Part shown: in pieces, positions 8,702 to 15,965 of the stretch
Layout: each line of letters starts with the position of its first letter
Numbering within the stretch: the stretch's first letter is position 1
Assembly (NCBI GenBank): GCA_963833885.1
Contig: CAWHZU010000002.1
Coordinates: 193,511 to 257,510, forward strand
Reading direction: 5' to 3'
Length of the DNA: 64,000 nt
Origin: JASHPR01 sp963833885
GTDB taxonomy: Bacteria; Actinomycetota; Actinomycetes; Streptosporangiales; Streptosporangiaceae
Program-made: the position numbers and the translations under genes
Notes under the pieces: model-generated
What the model was told of the DNA's origin: nothing
What the model saw: only the letters and a program-made list of their open reading frames with translations
Databases searched by the model: none

Positions 8702-9459
8702 CGGCTCCCCTCCCGCACCAGCAGGGTCTGGTCCAGCAGCTCGCCAACGATCAGCAGGAACGCCGCCGCGACCTCGACGCCCACGAAGAAGCTGATCAGC
8801 GCGATCGTCCCGGAGGAGCTCACCGCGCCCGGAACGGTGCCCAGCGGCAGAAAGTTCTGCAGGTACGGCAGGCCCATGACCACCGCGGTGATGCCAACGG
8901 CGGCGAAGCCGCCGGCGCCCAGCGCCTCAACGGCGTCGGTGAGGTCGACCGGGCTGATCCGCTCGAACGCGAGGAACTGCCCGCCCAGGTACACCAGGAC
9001 GAACGCGGTGGCCAGCACCACGCCGCCCTGGAACCCGCCGGACGGGCTGGTCTGGGCGTGCGAGGCCAGGTACCACCCCATGACCACGGCCGGCCCGGTC
9101 AGCACCAGCGCCACCGTCCGGACGGCCTTGCTAGTCGGCACCTGTTCCCGGCCCGCCGCCTCGTCCCGGTCCGGGCCCTCCCGCTCGCCGCGCAGCCGGC
9201 GCAGCACGGTGGCCACCCCGGCGGCGGCGGCGAACAGGATGAACTCCTCGCCGACGGTGTCGAATCCGCGGTACTCGAAATTGATGGCCGACACCACGCC
9301 GGTGGCGTTGGTCTGGCCCACCGCGATCCGATTGATGATGTCGCCGTACGGGCCGGGATAGTTGCCGAAACCGGGCAGGCCGGCCAGGCCCCAGACCAGG
9401 AACACGGCAAGGCAGGCCATCGCGGCCAGGAACAGCCACCGGCGCTGACCCGGCGTCAT
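8698..9459 (-). CDS. antiporter subunit B (MnhB domain, fused with an MbhE-like N-terminal part)
   Basis: A 253-residue membrane protein. The C-terminal half is a MnhB domain (ALVLTGPAVVMGWYLASHAQ, SPSGGFQGGVVLATAFVLVY). The N-terminal half has FDTVGEEFILFAAAAGVATV, a segment found at the end of MrpA or as the separate MbhE protein. It therefore looks like an MbhE-MbhF fusion. ATG 9459 has AGGGGG upstream and lies 25 bases after the preceding stop. A charged linker (about residues 88-110) separates the halves. Confidence 0.87.
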   Translation of the reverse strand: MTPGQRRWLFLAAMACLAVFLVWGLAGLPGFGNYPGPYGDIINRIAVGQTNATGVVSAINFEYRGFDTVGEEFILFAAAAGVATVLRRLRGEREGPDRDEAAGREQVPTSKAVRTVALVLTGPAVVMGWYLASHAQTSPSGGFQGGVVLATAFVLVYLGGQFLAFERISPVDLTDAVEALGAGGFAAVGITAVVMGLPYLQNFLPLGTVPGAVSSSGTIALISFFVGVEVAAAFLLIVGELLDQTLLVREGSR

Positions 9460-9484
9460 CTCGGCCGCCCCCTGACCGCCGGCG

Positions 9485-9781
9485 TCACTTCTCCCGCCCC
9501 CCGACCTTGGCCAGGGTGAGCAGCAGCAGGATCGGCAGCGCGACCGCACCGACCGTAAGCTCGGACAGCGTGACGTCCGGCGCCTGGAACGCCAGGAACA
9601 AGACGGCCAGCAGTATCCCGTACACACTCAGCACGATCACCTGCCGGACCGGAGCCCGGGTCAGCACCACCGCGGTAGCGCCGAGCGCCACCAGCACCAG
9701 GATCGTCACCTGCAGGGCGTCCATCAGGCCCGTCGCCGTGGTGTAGGGCGTCACCACAGCAACCACGGGCGTCCCGTTCAA
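9485..9781 (-). CDS. DUF4040 / MbhD-like antiporter subunit (MrpA C-terminal equivalent)
   Basis: A 98-residue, three-helix membrane protein with FLAFQAPDVTLSELTVGAVA, the signature of the DUF4040 segment that is normally part of MrpA. Here it is a free-standing subunit, as MbhD is in archaeal membrane-bound hydrogenases. The TTG at 9781 overlaps the stop of subunit G by 4 bases (TTGA). It belongs to the same operon as its neighbours. Confidence 0.85.
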   Translation of the reverse strand: MNGTPVVAVVTPYTTATGLMDALQVTILVLVALGATAVVLTRAPVRQVIVLSVYGILLAVLFLAFQAPDVTLSELTVGAVALPILLLLTLAKVGGREK

Positions 9782-10101
9782 GGTCCATCTCCAGGGGTGC
9801 GTTCCCCGCGCCAGTTGCCCTTCTCCCGGATGCGGGCCGCCCGGATAGTGGCATGGCTCAGGAACGGGCCCGCTATCACGATGAAGACCAGCGCCAGCCA
9901 GGTCTCGCCGGTGTTCTCGTCGAGCCCGGATTGCGCCAGCACCGCGAGACCCACGATCAGCGGTGCGACCAGCGCGATCGGCGTCACGAAGTGCAGCTTC
10001 TGATAGACGTCGCGCATCACCAGCAGGCCGATCGAGGAGGCCAGCACGATCGCCACGGCCAGGCCGAGCAGCACGTCGGCCAGCACTTCCCGCCCGGTCA
10101 C
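9778..10101 (-). CDS. antiporter subunit G
   Basis: A 107-residue protein with the MrpG/MnhG/PhaG pattern: three membrane segments and MRDVYQKLHFVTPIALVAPL, followed by the TWLALVFIVIAGPFLSHA segment. The GTG at 10101 overlaps the end of subunit F by 4 bases (GTGA). A longer upstream frame exists but would read through subunit F, so it is not used. Confidence 0.88.
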   Translation of the reverse strand: MTGREVLADVLLGLAVAIVLASSIGLLVMRDVYQKLHFVTPIALVAPLIVGLAVLAQSGLDENTGETWLALVFIVIAGPFLSHATIRAARIREKGNWRGERTPGDGP

Positions 10102-10352
10102 AGCCGGCGCTCCAGGAACCGGACGAACACCAGCCCGCTGCCGAACAGCAGCAGCGCGAGCAGCACCGGCAGCTCGAACTCGCCAGAGCGGCCGAAGCCC
10201 TCCGCCAGCAGCACGAGCACCATCACGATGATCGAACTGATGGCCTCGTACGCCACCACGGCGGACATGAGCTGCGCGCGCAGCACCACTATCCCGCACG
10301 GGATGGTGGCGATCAGCATGGCGATGGCCGCGATGATGAAACCGTCGTTCAT
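10098..10352 (-). CDS. antiporter subunit F
   Basis: An 84-residue, three-helix protein matching MrpF/MnhF, with LIATIPCGIVVLRAQLMSAV, then FELPVLLALLLFGSGLVFVR. The ATG at 10352 overlaps the stop of subunit E by 4 bases (ATGA). Its small size and position between E and G are typical of the family. Confidence 0.88.
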   Translation of the reverse strand: MNDGFIIAAIAMLIATIPCGIVVLRAQLMSAVVAYEAISSIIVMVLVLLAEGFGRSGEFELPVLLALLLFGSGLVFVRFLERRL

Positions 10353-10846
10353 TGCCCGCCACCCGCCTCCACCGGCTCTCCCTGATTGACCACGAGCTGA
10401 TGGATGATCATCACATCGCGATCGGCGTCGACGCCGAGGACGAACGAGTTGGGGGCGACCGACCGGCCGCCTACCAGGAGCGTCCGCCGGGTCTCCCCCT
10501 CCGGAGTGTCGCTGCCATACCGCACCGGAACCTCGCGGAATCCGCTGGCCGGTTCCTCGCCGCGGGCCAGCCGCCGCCACAGGGCCGCGAAAACGATCAC
10601 CGTGTCCAGCGCCGTCTCCCATGGCAGGCGCAGCGCAGGGACCAGCCACCCCGGCCGCATACGGAACGTCAGGCCGGCCTGATGGGCGACGAGCTCGGCG
10701 AGGAAGGCCCCCAGCGCCGCCGCGCCCGCGCCGGCGAGCAGCTCGTCGGTCGCCGTGGAGTCGTCGAGCATGACCCAGAACGACATCAGCAGCACCCACC
10801 ACACGGCCCACGCACCGGCCCGGCGGACGATCCTCCGCTGCGGCAT
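10349..10846 (-). CDS. antiporter subunit E
   Basis: A 165-residue MrpE/MnhE-type protein: two N-terminal hydrophobic segments, then RMRPGWLVPALRLPWET, RTLLVGGRSVAPNSFVLGVD and MIIHQLVV, the family's order of membrane and cytoplasmic parts. It is the first gene of the operon. ATG 10846 is used; the frame is open to a TTG at 10855. Nothing in the 50 bases upstream indicates the promoter, and the DUF1275 gene pair ends just beyond a hairpin. Confidence 0.87.
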   Translation of the reverse strand: MPQRRIVRRAGAWAVWWVLLMSFWVMLDDSTATDELLAGAGAAALGAFLAELVAHQAGLTFRMRPGWLVPALRLPWETALDTVIVFAALWRRLARGEEPASGFREVPVRYGSDTPEGETRRTLLVGGRSVAPNSFVLGVDADRDVMIIHQLVVNQGEPVEAGGGQ

Positions 10847-10870
10847 CCGCCCCAACTGCCCCAGTGATCA

Positions 10871-10888
10871 GCGGGCAAACCTGCCCGC
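10871..10888. terminator. short hairpin after the DUF1275 gene
   Basis: A 7-base stem (GCGGGCA with TGCCCGC) and 4-base loop, 9 bases beyond the minus-strand stop at 10897 and just before the antiporter operon. It is short but well placed for a terminator. Confidence 0.45.
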
Positions 10889-10896
10889 AGCGGCGC

Positions 10897-11310
10897 CTAG
10901 CTCCGGTCGCTGGCTCGCTTGGTGCGCCAGGATCCGGCCATGGACTCGGCGACCGCCACGCCCAGCGGCAGCAGCACGGCCACGGGCAGCCAGGCATGGG
11001 CCGACCTGGCCAGAATTCCGCCGGCCAGCGCGCCCACCACGATCGCCGCCAGGGCGCCGAGGCTGCGGCCGAGCCCGTCGGGCCTGGTGCGGGTGGCCAG
11101 GCCGGTCAGCACCCCGACGAGCGTGCTTGTCAGGTACGTGCTCGACATCCGGCCGAGCCGGTACACTGCCGCGCTCTGCATGCCCATGGCCGCCGCCGCC
11201 ACGATCAGCAGCACAAGCTGGGCGCCACCGTGCGGGCTGCCATCCGAGAGCTCCCACCCGACGGAAAAGCCCGCCAGAACGACCAGCTCCGCTGCCAGCG
11301 TGGCCGTCAC
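10897..11310 (-). CDS. DUF1275 (YoaK-like) membrane protein, C-terminal half in a separate frame
   Basis: A 137-residue, four-segment membrane protein. It carries the second half of a DUF1275 domain, including AAAAMGMQSAAVYRLGRMSS and TYLTSTLVGVLTGLATRTRP, which are the recognisable family motifs. The GTG at 11310 overlaps the stop of the N-terminal half (GTGA). DUF1275 proteins are normally one chain of about 220 residues, so this looks like one gene split by a frame change at about 11308, either real or a sequence error. Translational coupling of two subunits is possible but would be unusual. Confidence 0.7.
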   Translation of the reverse strand: MTATLAAELVVLAGFSVGWELSDGSPHGGAQLVLLIVAAAAMGMQSAAVYRLGRMSSTYLTSTLVGVLTGLATRTRPDGLGRSLGALAAIVVGALAGGILARSAHAWLPVAVLLPLGVAVAESMAGSWRTKRASDRS

Positions 11311-11606
11311 GCTGGCCGGCCAGGTCCGGCCTGATGAGAACGCCGCCCGGCCAGGGGAGCCCCGATCAGGACCCCGGCGGCGTACCCGGCCAGCGCCACG
11401 CCGGCGTGAATGGCCTCGACGGAGGAATGCGTGGTGGCGGCGACCCCGAGCAGCACCAGGTTGCCGGTGATGACGCTGCTGAACACCTTGCCGAGGGCCA
11501 GGAACGAGACCGCGTTCACCGCGCCCGAGGTGATCGTCAGCAGCACCACCCGGTAGTCCCTGGCGGCCGTCGGCCAGCCACTGTTCTCGTCTTCATCCGC
11601 GGTCAT
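11307..11606 (-). CDS. DUF1275 membrane protein, N-terminal half
   Basis: A 99-residue fragment with VLLTITSGAVNAVSFLALGK, VFSSVITGNLVLLG and HAGVALAGYAAGVLIGAPLA, the first two to three helices of a DUF1275 protein. It ends in a TGA overlapping the next frame, which continues the domain without a gap. ATG 11606 overlaps the stop of the organomercurial-lyase-like gene by 4 bases (ATGA), so the genes form one transcript. The transported or sensed substrate is unknown. Confidence 0.7.
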   Translation of the reverse strand: MTADEDENSGWPTAARDYRVVLLTITSGAVNAVSFLALGKVFSSVITGNLVLLGVAATTHSSVEAIHAGVALAGYAAGVLIGAPLAGRRSHQAGPGRPA

Positions 11607-12310
11607 CCCGGCAGTCGCCAGAAGTCGCCGGCGAGGCCGCACTGTTCGAGCAGCTGCTGCGCGGCGGCGGCCGGCCGGGGTGACCAGTCGGGGTCCAGGC
11701 GGTTCCCGTACCAGGTCTGGGCGAGCCGCCACATGGTGACCGACGGGATGACCTGGCCGACCGCATGGGAGCCGGACCTGGCCCAGGCGTCGACGTGGGC
11801 CGATTCGCAGAACAGTCTTATGTTGCTGCACACGGCGACCACGTCGTCCCACCAGCGGCTCGCCTGGCACGGGATGTGCACCACCGGGCCCTGGGCGGGT
11901 GGCTGGTCCGGGCCGACCCGCAGCACCAGGTCGCGGCCGCAGCCAGGGCAGCAGGTCCGGATCACGACCGGCTCGCCGAGCGCGGCACTGATGCCGAACG
12001 AGTCCCAGGCGCACCCGCCCCACCACATGCAGTCCCCCGGGTAGCCGGCCGGGCCGGTACCGTCGGCGCCGACCACGAAGCCCATGGGGGCGGCCGAGAA
12101 CGGGTGGGCCATCCGCACCGCGTCGCCCGCCGGCGTGAGCACGATGGCGTGCGCTTCGTGCAGGCTGCGCATCGCGGCCCTGACGCCTGCCTCGGCCAGC
12201 CCGGTCTCCGCCGCGATCTGCCCAACCGATGCCGGCCGCTGATCGGCGAACGAACGGTAGATGGCCAGCCGCACCGCCCGGTCGGCCCGGCTAAGGCCGG
12301 TCCCTGTCAT
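11603..12310 (-). CDS. alkylmercury lyase (MerB)-like protein with N-terminal winged helix
   Basis: From ATG 12310 the protein has 235 residues. A helix-turn-helix start (VGQIAAETGLAEAGVRAAMR) precedes a MerB-like core. MerB cleaves carbon-mercury bonds using two cysteines and an aspartate. Here C100 and D103 (GGCAWDSFGIS) and C161 (VVAVCSNIRLFCES) match their spacing and surroundings. There is an extra CCPGC cluster at 120-124. No merA, merT or merP genes are adjacent, and the co-transcribed partner is DUF1275, so mercury may not be the substrate. The frame is open to 12445; that extension has no family match by eye. Confidence 0.65.
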   Translation of the reverse strand: MTGTGLSRADRAVRLAIYRSFADQRPASVGQIAAETGLAEAGVRAAMRSLHEAHAIVLTPAGDAVRMAHPFSAAPMGFVVGADGTGPAGYPGDCMWWGGCAWDSFGISAALGEPVVIRTCCPGCGRDLVLRVGPDQPPAQGPVVHIPCQASRWWDDVVAVCSNIRLFCESAHVDAWARSGSHAVGQVIPSVTMWRLAQTWYGNRLDPDWSPRPAAAAQQLLEQCGLAGDFWRLPG

Positions 12311-12495
12311 GACTGCCGCGCCACCAGGCCTTCCTTGGTCGCGAAGTGCCGCACGGCCACATCGTCCCAGCACCCCGGACGCCTCTGGCAGAGCGGCTCC
12401 AGAAATTATCCGGGAATCCCCGGCAAAAGTTGTTGGCGTGGCCATCCTCCGTGACTCCTATCCCTGTCACAGCAGTGTCCCGAACGGAGTAGGAC

Positions 12496-13263
12496 ATGAA
12501 CACCGCCGCCACGCCATCCACCGCCCGACGCACCCCGCGTATTCCTGCCATTCTCGGCCGCGTGGCGGTTCCCGCCGCCTTCGCCGCCGCCGCCCTCGGC
12601 GCGGTCACCGGCTGCTCGTCACACGCCACGCCGGGCGCTAACCCGGCTCCAGCGGCCTCGACCGCGACCTCGCGCCCGTCGCCGGCCTCCGCCCCTTCCA
12701 CTCCGGCGGGTACCCTGGCCGCGACGCCGGCACCGGTCGCGACGCCCACGCCGACCTCGTCCGCGACCACGACGTCTACCCAGGGGGAGCTGGCCGGGCA
12801 GGTCACAATCCTCGGCACTCCCACCGGGCTGGTGCCAGGAGGCCGATACGTCAAGTTCCTGGTCACGGTTACCAACGGGACCGCGCAGACGTACTCGAAC
12901 GTGCTACCGCTGGTGTCACTCGGGCACTGCTCGTGCACGGCGAACTCGCTGTTCCCGGCCGGGAAGCTGCAGGAGCGCGAGAGCACATCGAACGTGTGGC
13001 AGACGATCCCCTACGACGTGGAGGGGTTCGGCACCGACTACCTCAACGTCATGGAGCCGGGTGGCATTCAGGAAATCTCCCCGGGGGCGGCCGCGGTCTT
13101 CGAGTACCGCGTCAAGCTAAGCCCCGCCACCAGCGCCCAGGTCACCCGTGGGATGGGCTCGCTCGACGTCACGCTGATCCAGCTTCCCACCCACGCCCAG
13201 ATCGGCGTGTCGCCCGCTGGCAGCACGCCGGTCGACGTCCAGTCCGGCCAACCGCCGGCGTGA
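12496..13263 (+). CDS. secreted lipoprotein with proline/threonine-rich linker
   Basis: A 255-residue predicted lipoprotein. A basic N-terminus and hydrophobic stretch end in the lipobox GAVTGC at about residues 31-36. About 60 residues of Ala/Pro/Ser/Thr linker follow, then a beta-rich domain (about residues 100-245) beginning GQVTILGTPTGLVPGGRYVK, of the general kind seen in DUF4352/telokin-like extracellular domains. It contains a CSC pair (GHCSCTANSLF). It is divergent from the MerB-like gene. The function is not recognisable. Confidence 0.75.
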   Translation: MNTAATPSTARRTPRIPAILGRVAVPAAFAAAALGAVTGCSSHATPGANPAPAASTATSRPSPASAPSTPAGTLAATPAPVATPTPTSSATTTSTQGELAGQVTILGTPTGLVPGGRYVKFLVTVTNGTAQTYSNVLPLVSLGHCSCTANSLFPAGKLQERESTSNVWQTIPYDVEGFGTDYLNVMEPGGIQEISPGAAAVFEYRVKLSPATSAQVTRGMGSLDVTLIQLPTHAQIGVSPAGSTPVDVQSGQPPA

Positions 13264-13375
13264 ACCCGCAGAGCCGCGTGCCGCGTGGCGCAGCGCGCTA
13301 CCGGCCGCGGCTCGTTACGGTGCTTTGCGGGGAATTGGCGGCGCGGGCGCCACGCAAACGGCAAGGAGGAGGCTC

Positions 13376-14233
13376 GTGCGGAGCAGGCAGTACGGCCGGG
13401 ATGTGCTCGCGGAGCAGCGGCGGCGCCCCGGGCAGCGTCAGCTTCCGCAGGTACCGGCCGAGCGCGGGCTGGTGGTCGAGGACGCCGCCGCCGAATTCTG
13501 CGGCGCCGTGGTGTTCTGCGAGAAGGACGCGGTGACGCTGGAAGACGGCCGCGGCAGGCGCCGGGTGTTCCCGCTCAGCCCCGCCCCCTTCCTGCTGGAG
13601 GGCAAGCCGGTACGGCTGGTGCGACCGGTCCCGCAGGCCAGGCCCGGTGAGGGCCGTGGGAGCGGCGGGGGTGGCGCGACCGCGCGAACCGCGTCGGGCT
13701 CGATCGCGGCGCCGCCGAGCCGGGCCAAGGTCGCCAAGGCGAGCCGCATCTACGTCGAGGGCCGCCACGATGCCGAGCTCGTCGAGAAGATCTGGGGCGA
13801 CGACCTGCGCGACGTCGGGGTCGTCGTGGAGTACCTCGAGGGCATCAACGACCTGCCGGCGATCGTCGCCAGCTTCTCCCCCGGGCCTACCCGCAGGCTC
13901 GGCGTACTCGTCGATCACCTCGTGGACGGGTCGAAGGAGACCAGGATCGCGGCGCAGGTGCGATCGCCGCACGTGCTGATCGTCGGGCATCCGTATATCG
14001 ACGTCTGGGCGGCGGTCAAGCCCTCGGTGCTCGGCATCCCGGGCTGGCCGCGGGTGCCTCCTGGCCGGCCGTGGAAGGAGGGCGTGCTCGCCGCGATCGG
14101 CTGGCCGCCGAACACCGCCGCCGCCTGGCAGCGCATCCTGCGCTCGGTGTCCAGCTTCACCGACCTGGAGCCGGAATTCCTCGGCCGGGTGGAGGAGCTG
14201 ATCGACTTCGTCACGGCTCCGGGCAGCGACTGA
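13376..14233 (+). CDS. DUF3097 family protein
   Basis: A 285-residue protein recognisable as DUF3097, a family confined to actinobacteria. The start RQYGRDVLAEQRRR and GLVVEDAAAEFCGAVVF are followed by a low-complexity Gly/Arg/Ala linker (about 95-120). The C-terminal domain contains SRIYVEGRHDAELVEKIWGD and LGVLVDHLVDGSKE, which look like a Toprim-type acidic core. GTG 13376 follows an AAGGAGGAGG ribosome site; the frame upstream to 13325 is not needed. The biochemical role is unknown, and a nuclease or primase-like activity is only a suggestion from the Toprim resemblance. Confidence 0.85.
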   Translation: MRSRQYGRDVLAEQRRRPGQRQLPQVPAERGLVVEDAAAEFCGAVVFCEKDAVTLEDGRGRRRVFPLSPAPFLLEGKPVRLVRPVPQARPGEGRGSGGGGATARTASGSIAAPPSRAKVAKASRIYVEGRHDAELVEKIWGDDLRDVGVVVEYLEGINDLPAIVASFSPGPTRRLGVLVDHLVDGSKETRIAAQVRSPHVLIVGHPYIDVWAAVKPSVLGIPGWPRVPPGRPWKEGVLAAIGWPPNTAAAWQRILRSVSSFTDLEPEFLGRVEELIDFVTAPGSD

Positions 14234-14265
14234 GACCCCAGGGCGCGGGGCTCAGCCGAGTCCCA

Positions 14266-14332
14266 GCGCCGGACACCCTCGTGCGCTTAGCCGGCTCCCA
14301 GCGCCAGCGCCAGGCGCCGGACACCCTCGTGC
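14266..14332. repeat. short duplication at the 3' end of the MocR gene
   Basis: A 19-base sequence GCGCCGGACACCCTCGTGC is present at 14266-14284 and again at 14314-14332. The outer copy lies just past the stop codon of the MocR gene and the inner copy encodes its last residues. This suggests a small tandem duplication that added a spare copy of the gene's end. Confidence 0.6.
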
Positions 14333-15690
14333 AGGTCCTCGGGGCGAGCGGCGGCGGCAAAGCTGAGCCGGATGAATGACCCGGGCGGCTCGGCCGGGTG
14401 GAAGCTGCGGCCGGGACTGATCACGACCCCGTACCGGGCTGCGCGGATGGCGAGCTGGTCCTCCGCAACGTGGCCGGGCATGCGCACCCACAGGCACACG
14501 CCTCCGCTGGGCAGCACCGGGATACTGAACTGCGGTATGCGCTGCTGCAGCGCAAGCGCGAGCGTCGACCGCCGCGCGGCCAGCGCCCGGGCGAGGCTGG
14601 CCAGGTGCCGGGGCCACGCGGGCGAGCTGACGAGTTCCAGCGCGGTCTCCTGAAGCGGCCTGGAGACAAAGAAGTCGTCGACGACCCGGATGGCGCGCAA
14701 TCGCTCGGCGACCGGCCCGCGGGCAACGAGCGCGCCGATCCGCAGCGACGGTGATGCCGGCTTGGTCAGCGACGTGAGGTGAACGACCCGGCCGTCGGTG
14801 TCCTCGGTGATGAGCGGCGGCGGGGCCGGCCGCTCGTGGCCGAGGTAACGGCCATAGTCGTCCTCGAGAACGAATGCCCCGGCCGCGGCGGCCGCGGCGA
14901 GGACCTGCGGCCGCCGCTCGGCCGACAGCACCACGCCGGTCGGGTTCTGGAAGGTCGGCTGGCAGTAGATCGCGCGGGCGCCGGTCGCCGCGAGCGCCCG
15001 GGAAAGGGCATCCGGCTGGATCCCGTCGGTGTCCACGGGCACCGGCACGACGCGGATCCCCGCCGAGGCGGCCACCTCGAGGGCGCCCGGATAGGTCGGC
15101 GACTCGACGAGCAGCACCTCACCGGCGGGCACCAGCGCCCGGAACGCGGCGGTCAGGGCGCCCTGCGCTCCGGCGGTGACAATCACGTCGGCCGCGTCGA
15201 CCTGGCCTCCGATGCTGCGGGCGAACCAGGCCCGCAGCCCGTCGATGCCGGTCACCGGCGGCCGCTGCCACGCATCCGGCCGCCGCCCGGCCCTGGCCAT
15301 GGCCGCAGCCAGCGGCCGGACCGGCAGCAGCGAGGGATGCGGGTAACCGCTGGCCAGCGGGATCTCATCGGCTGGCGGCTCTTCCAGCGATACCAGCACA
15401 CCGCTGGCACTGGTGCGGCGTTCGCCGAGCGCGAGGGTCTGCCAGGAAAAGTCGGCCGCATGCCCGCTGCCGGCCGCGGTCCGCGCCGCGACAAAACTGC
15501 CTTCGCCCGGCCTGGTGATCACGATCCCCTCGGACACCAGGGCGGCCAGCGCCCTGGACACGGTCACCGGGCTGACGCCGAGCCGACGGGTGAACTCCCG
15601 CGTCGACGGCAGCCGTTCCCCGGCCCGGCGGCGTCCGGCCTCGGCCCTGATCGCTGCGGCCACCGTCGCGACACTGCTATCCGCCGCCAC
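14287..15690 (-). CDS. MocR/PdxR-type GntR regulator with aminotransferase domain
   Basis: An N-terminal GntR winged helix (LPSTREFTRRLGVSPVTVSR) is joined to a fold-type I aminotransferase domain. That domain has the substrate region CQPTFQNPTGVVLS, the PLP phosphate and ring contacts (LEDDYGRYLG), and the PLP lysine near residue 312 in SLTKPASPSLRIG. Such proteins sense PLP or an amino compound and control a neighbouring gene. The divergent EamA exporter is the likely target, through the palindromes between them. GTG 15694-15696 overlaps the AAAGG ribosome site, so GTG 15690 is preferred. Confidence 0.88.
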   Translation of the reverse strand: MAADSSVATVAAAIRAEAGRRRAGERLPSTREFTRRLGVSPVTVSRALAALVSEGIVITRPGEGSFVAARTAAGSGHAADFSWQTLALGERRTSASGVLVSLEEPPADEIPLASGYPHPSLLPVRPLAAAMARAGRRPDAWQRPPVTGIDGLRAWFARSIGGQVDAADVIVTAGAQGALTAAFRALVPAGEVLLVESPTYPGALEVAASAGIRVVPVPVDTDGIQPDALSRALAATGARAIYCQPTFQNPTGVVLSAERRPQVLAAAAAAGAFVLEDDYGRYLGHERPAPPPLITEDTDGRVVHLTSLTKPASPSLRIGALVARGPVAERLRAIRVVDDFFVSRPLQETALELVSSPAWPRHLASLARALAARRSTLALALQQRIPQFSIPVLPSGGVCLWVRMPGHVAEDQLAIRAARYGVVISPGRSFHPAEPPGSFIRLSFAAAARPEDLHEGVRRLALALGAG

Positions 15691-15738
15691 AGGCACCTTT
15701 ATCCGCTGGCACGGGAACCTCCCGGCTCCGGGTCTGCC

Positions 15739-15786
15739 TAGCGGTTTGGATCCGTCCGGTTTTCGGCGGACGGATCCAAACCGCTA
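15739..15786. promoter_or_regulatory. perfect 20-bp palindrome between mocR and the EamA exporter
   Basis: The half-site TAGCGGTTTGGATCCGTCCG (15739-15758) is repeated exactly in reverse complement at 15767-15786, with an 8-base spacer. It lies 49 bases upstream of the MocR start and about 180 bases upstream of the EamA gene, which points to an operator or a hairpin in the mocR leader. Its length and perfection are striking. Confidence 0.6.
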
Positions 15787-15848
15787 TCGGTTGCTCCCTC
15801 GCCCGCCGCTGCTAGCGCCCGGGAAAGGGCGGCCAGGCGCTCAGGGCG

Positions 15849-15866
15849 AACGATACTGCTATCGTT
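15849..15866. promoter_or_regulatory. second inverted repeat in the mocR/EamA intergenic region
   Basis: AACGATA (15849-15855) and TATCGTT (15860-15866) flank a 4-base spacer, about 100 bases before the EamA gene. The element TATCG recurs nearby at about 15785 and 15892. MocR proteins often bind repeated half-sites, so this is a candidate operator for the exporter. Confidence 0.45.
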
Positions 15867-15965
15867 GTATGTGAGGAAACAGAGTAGCGGTATCGTCAGT
15901 TTGAGAGTACCACCAGCCACTCAGGTCCGCCGGGTGCCGCCCGCTGCCGCCGCACGGACCCGGTG

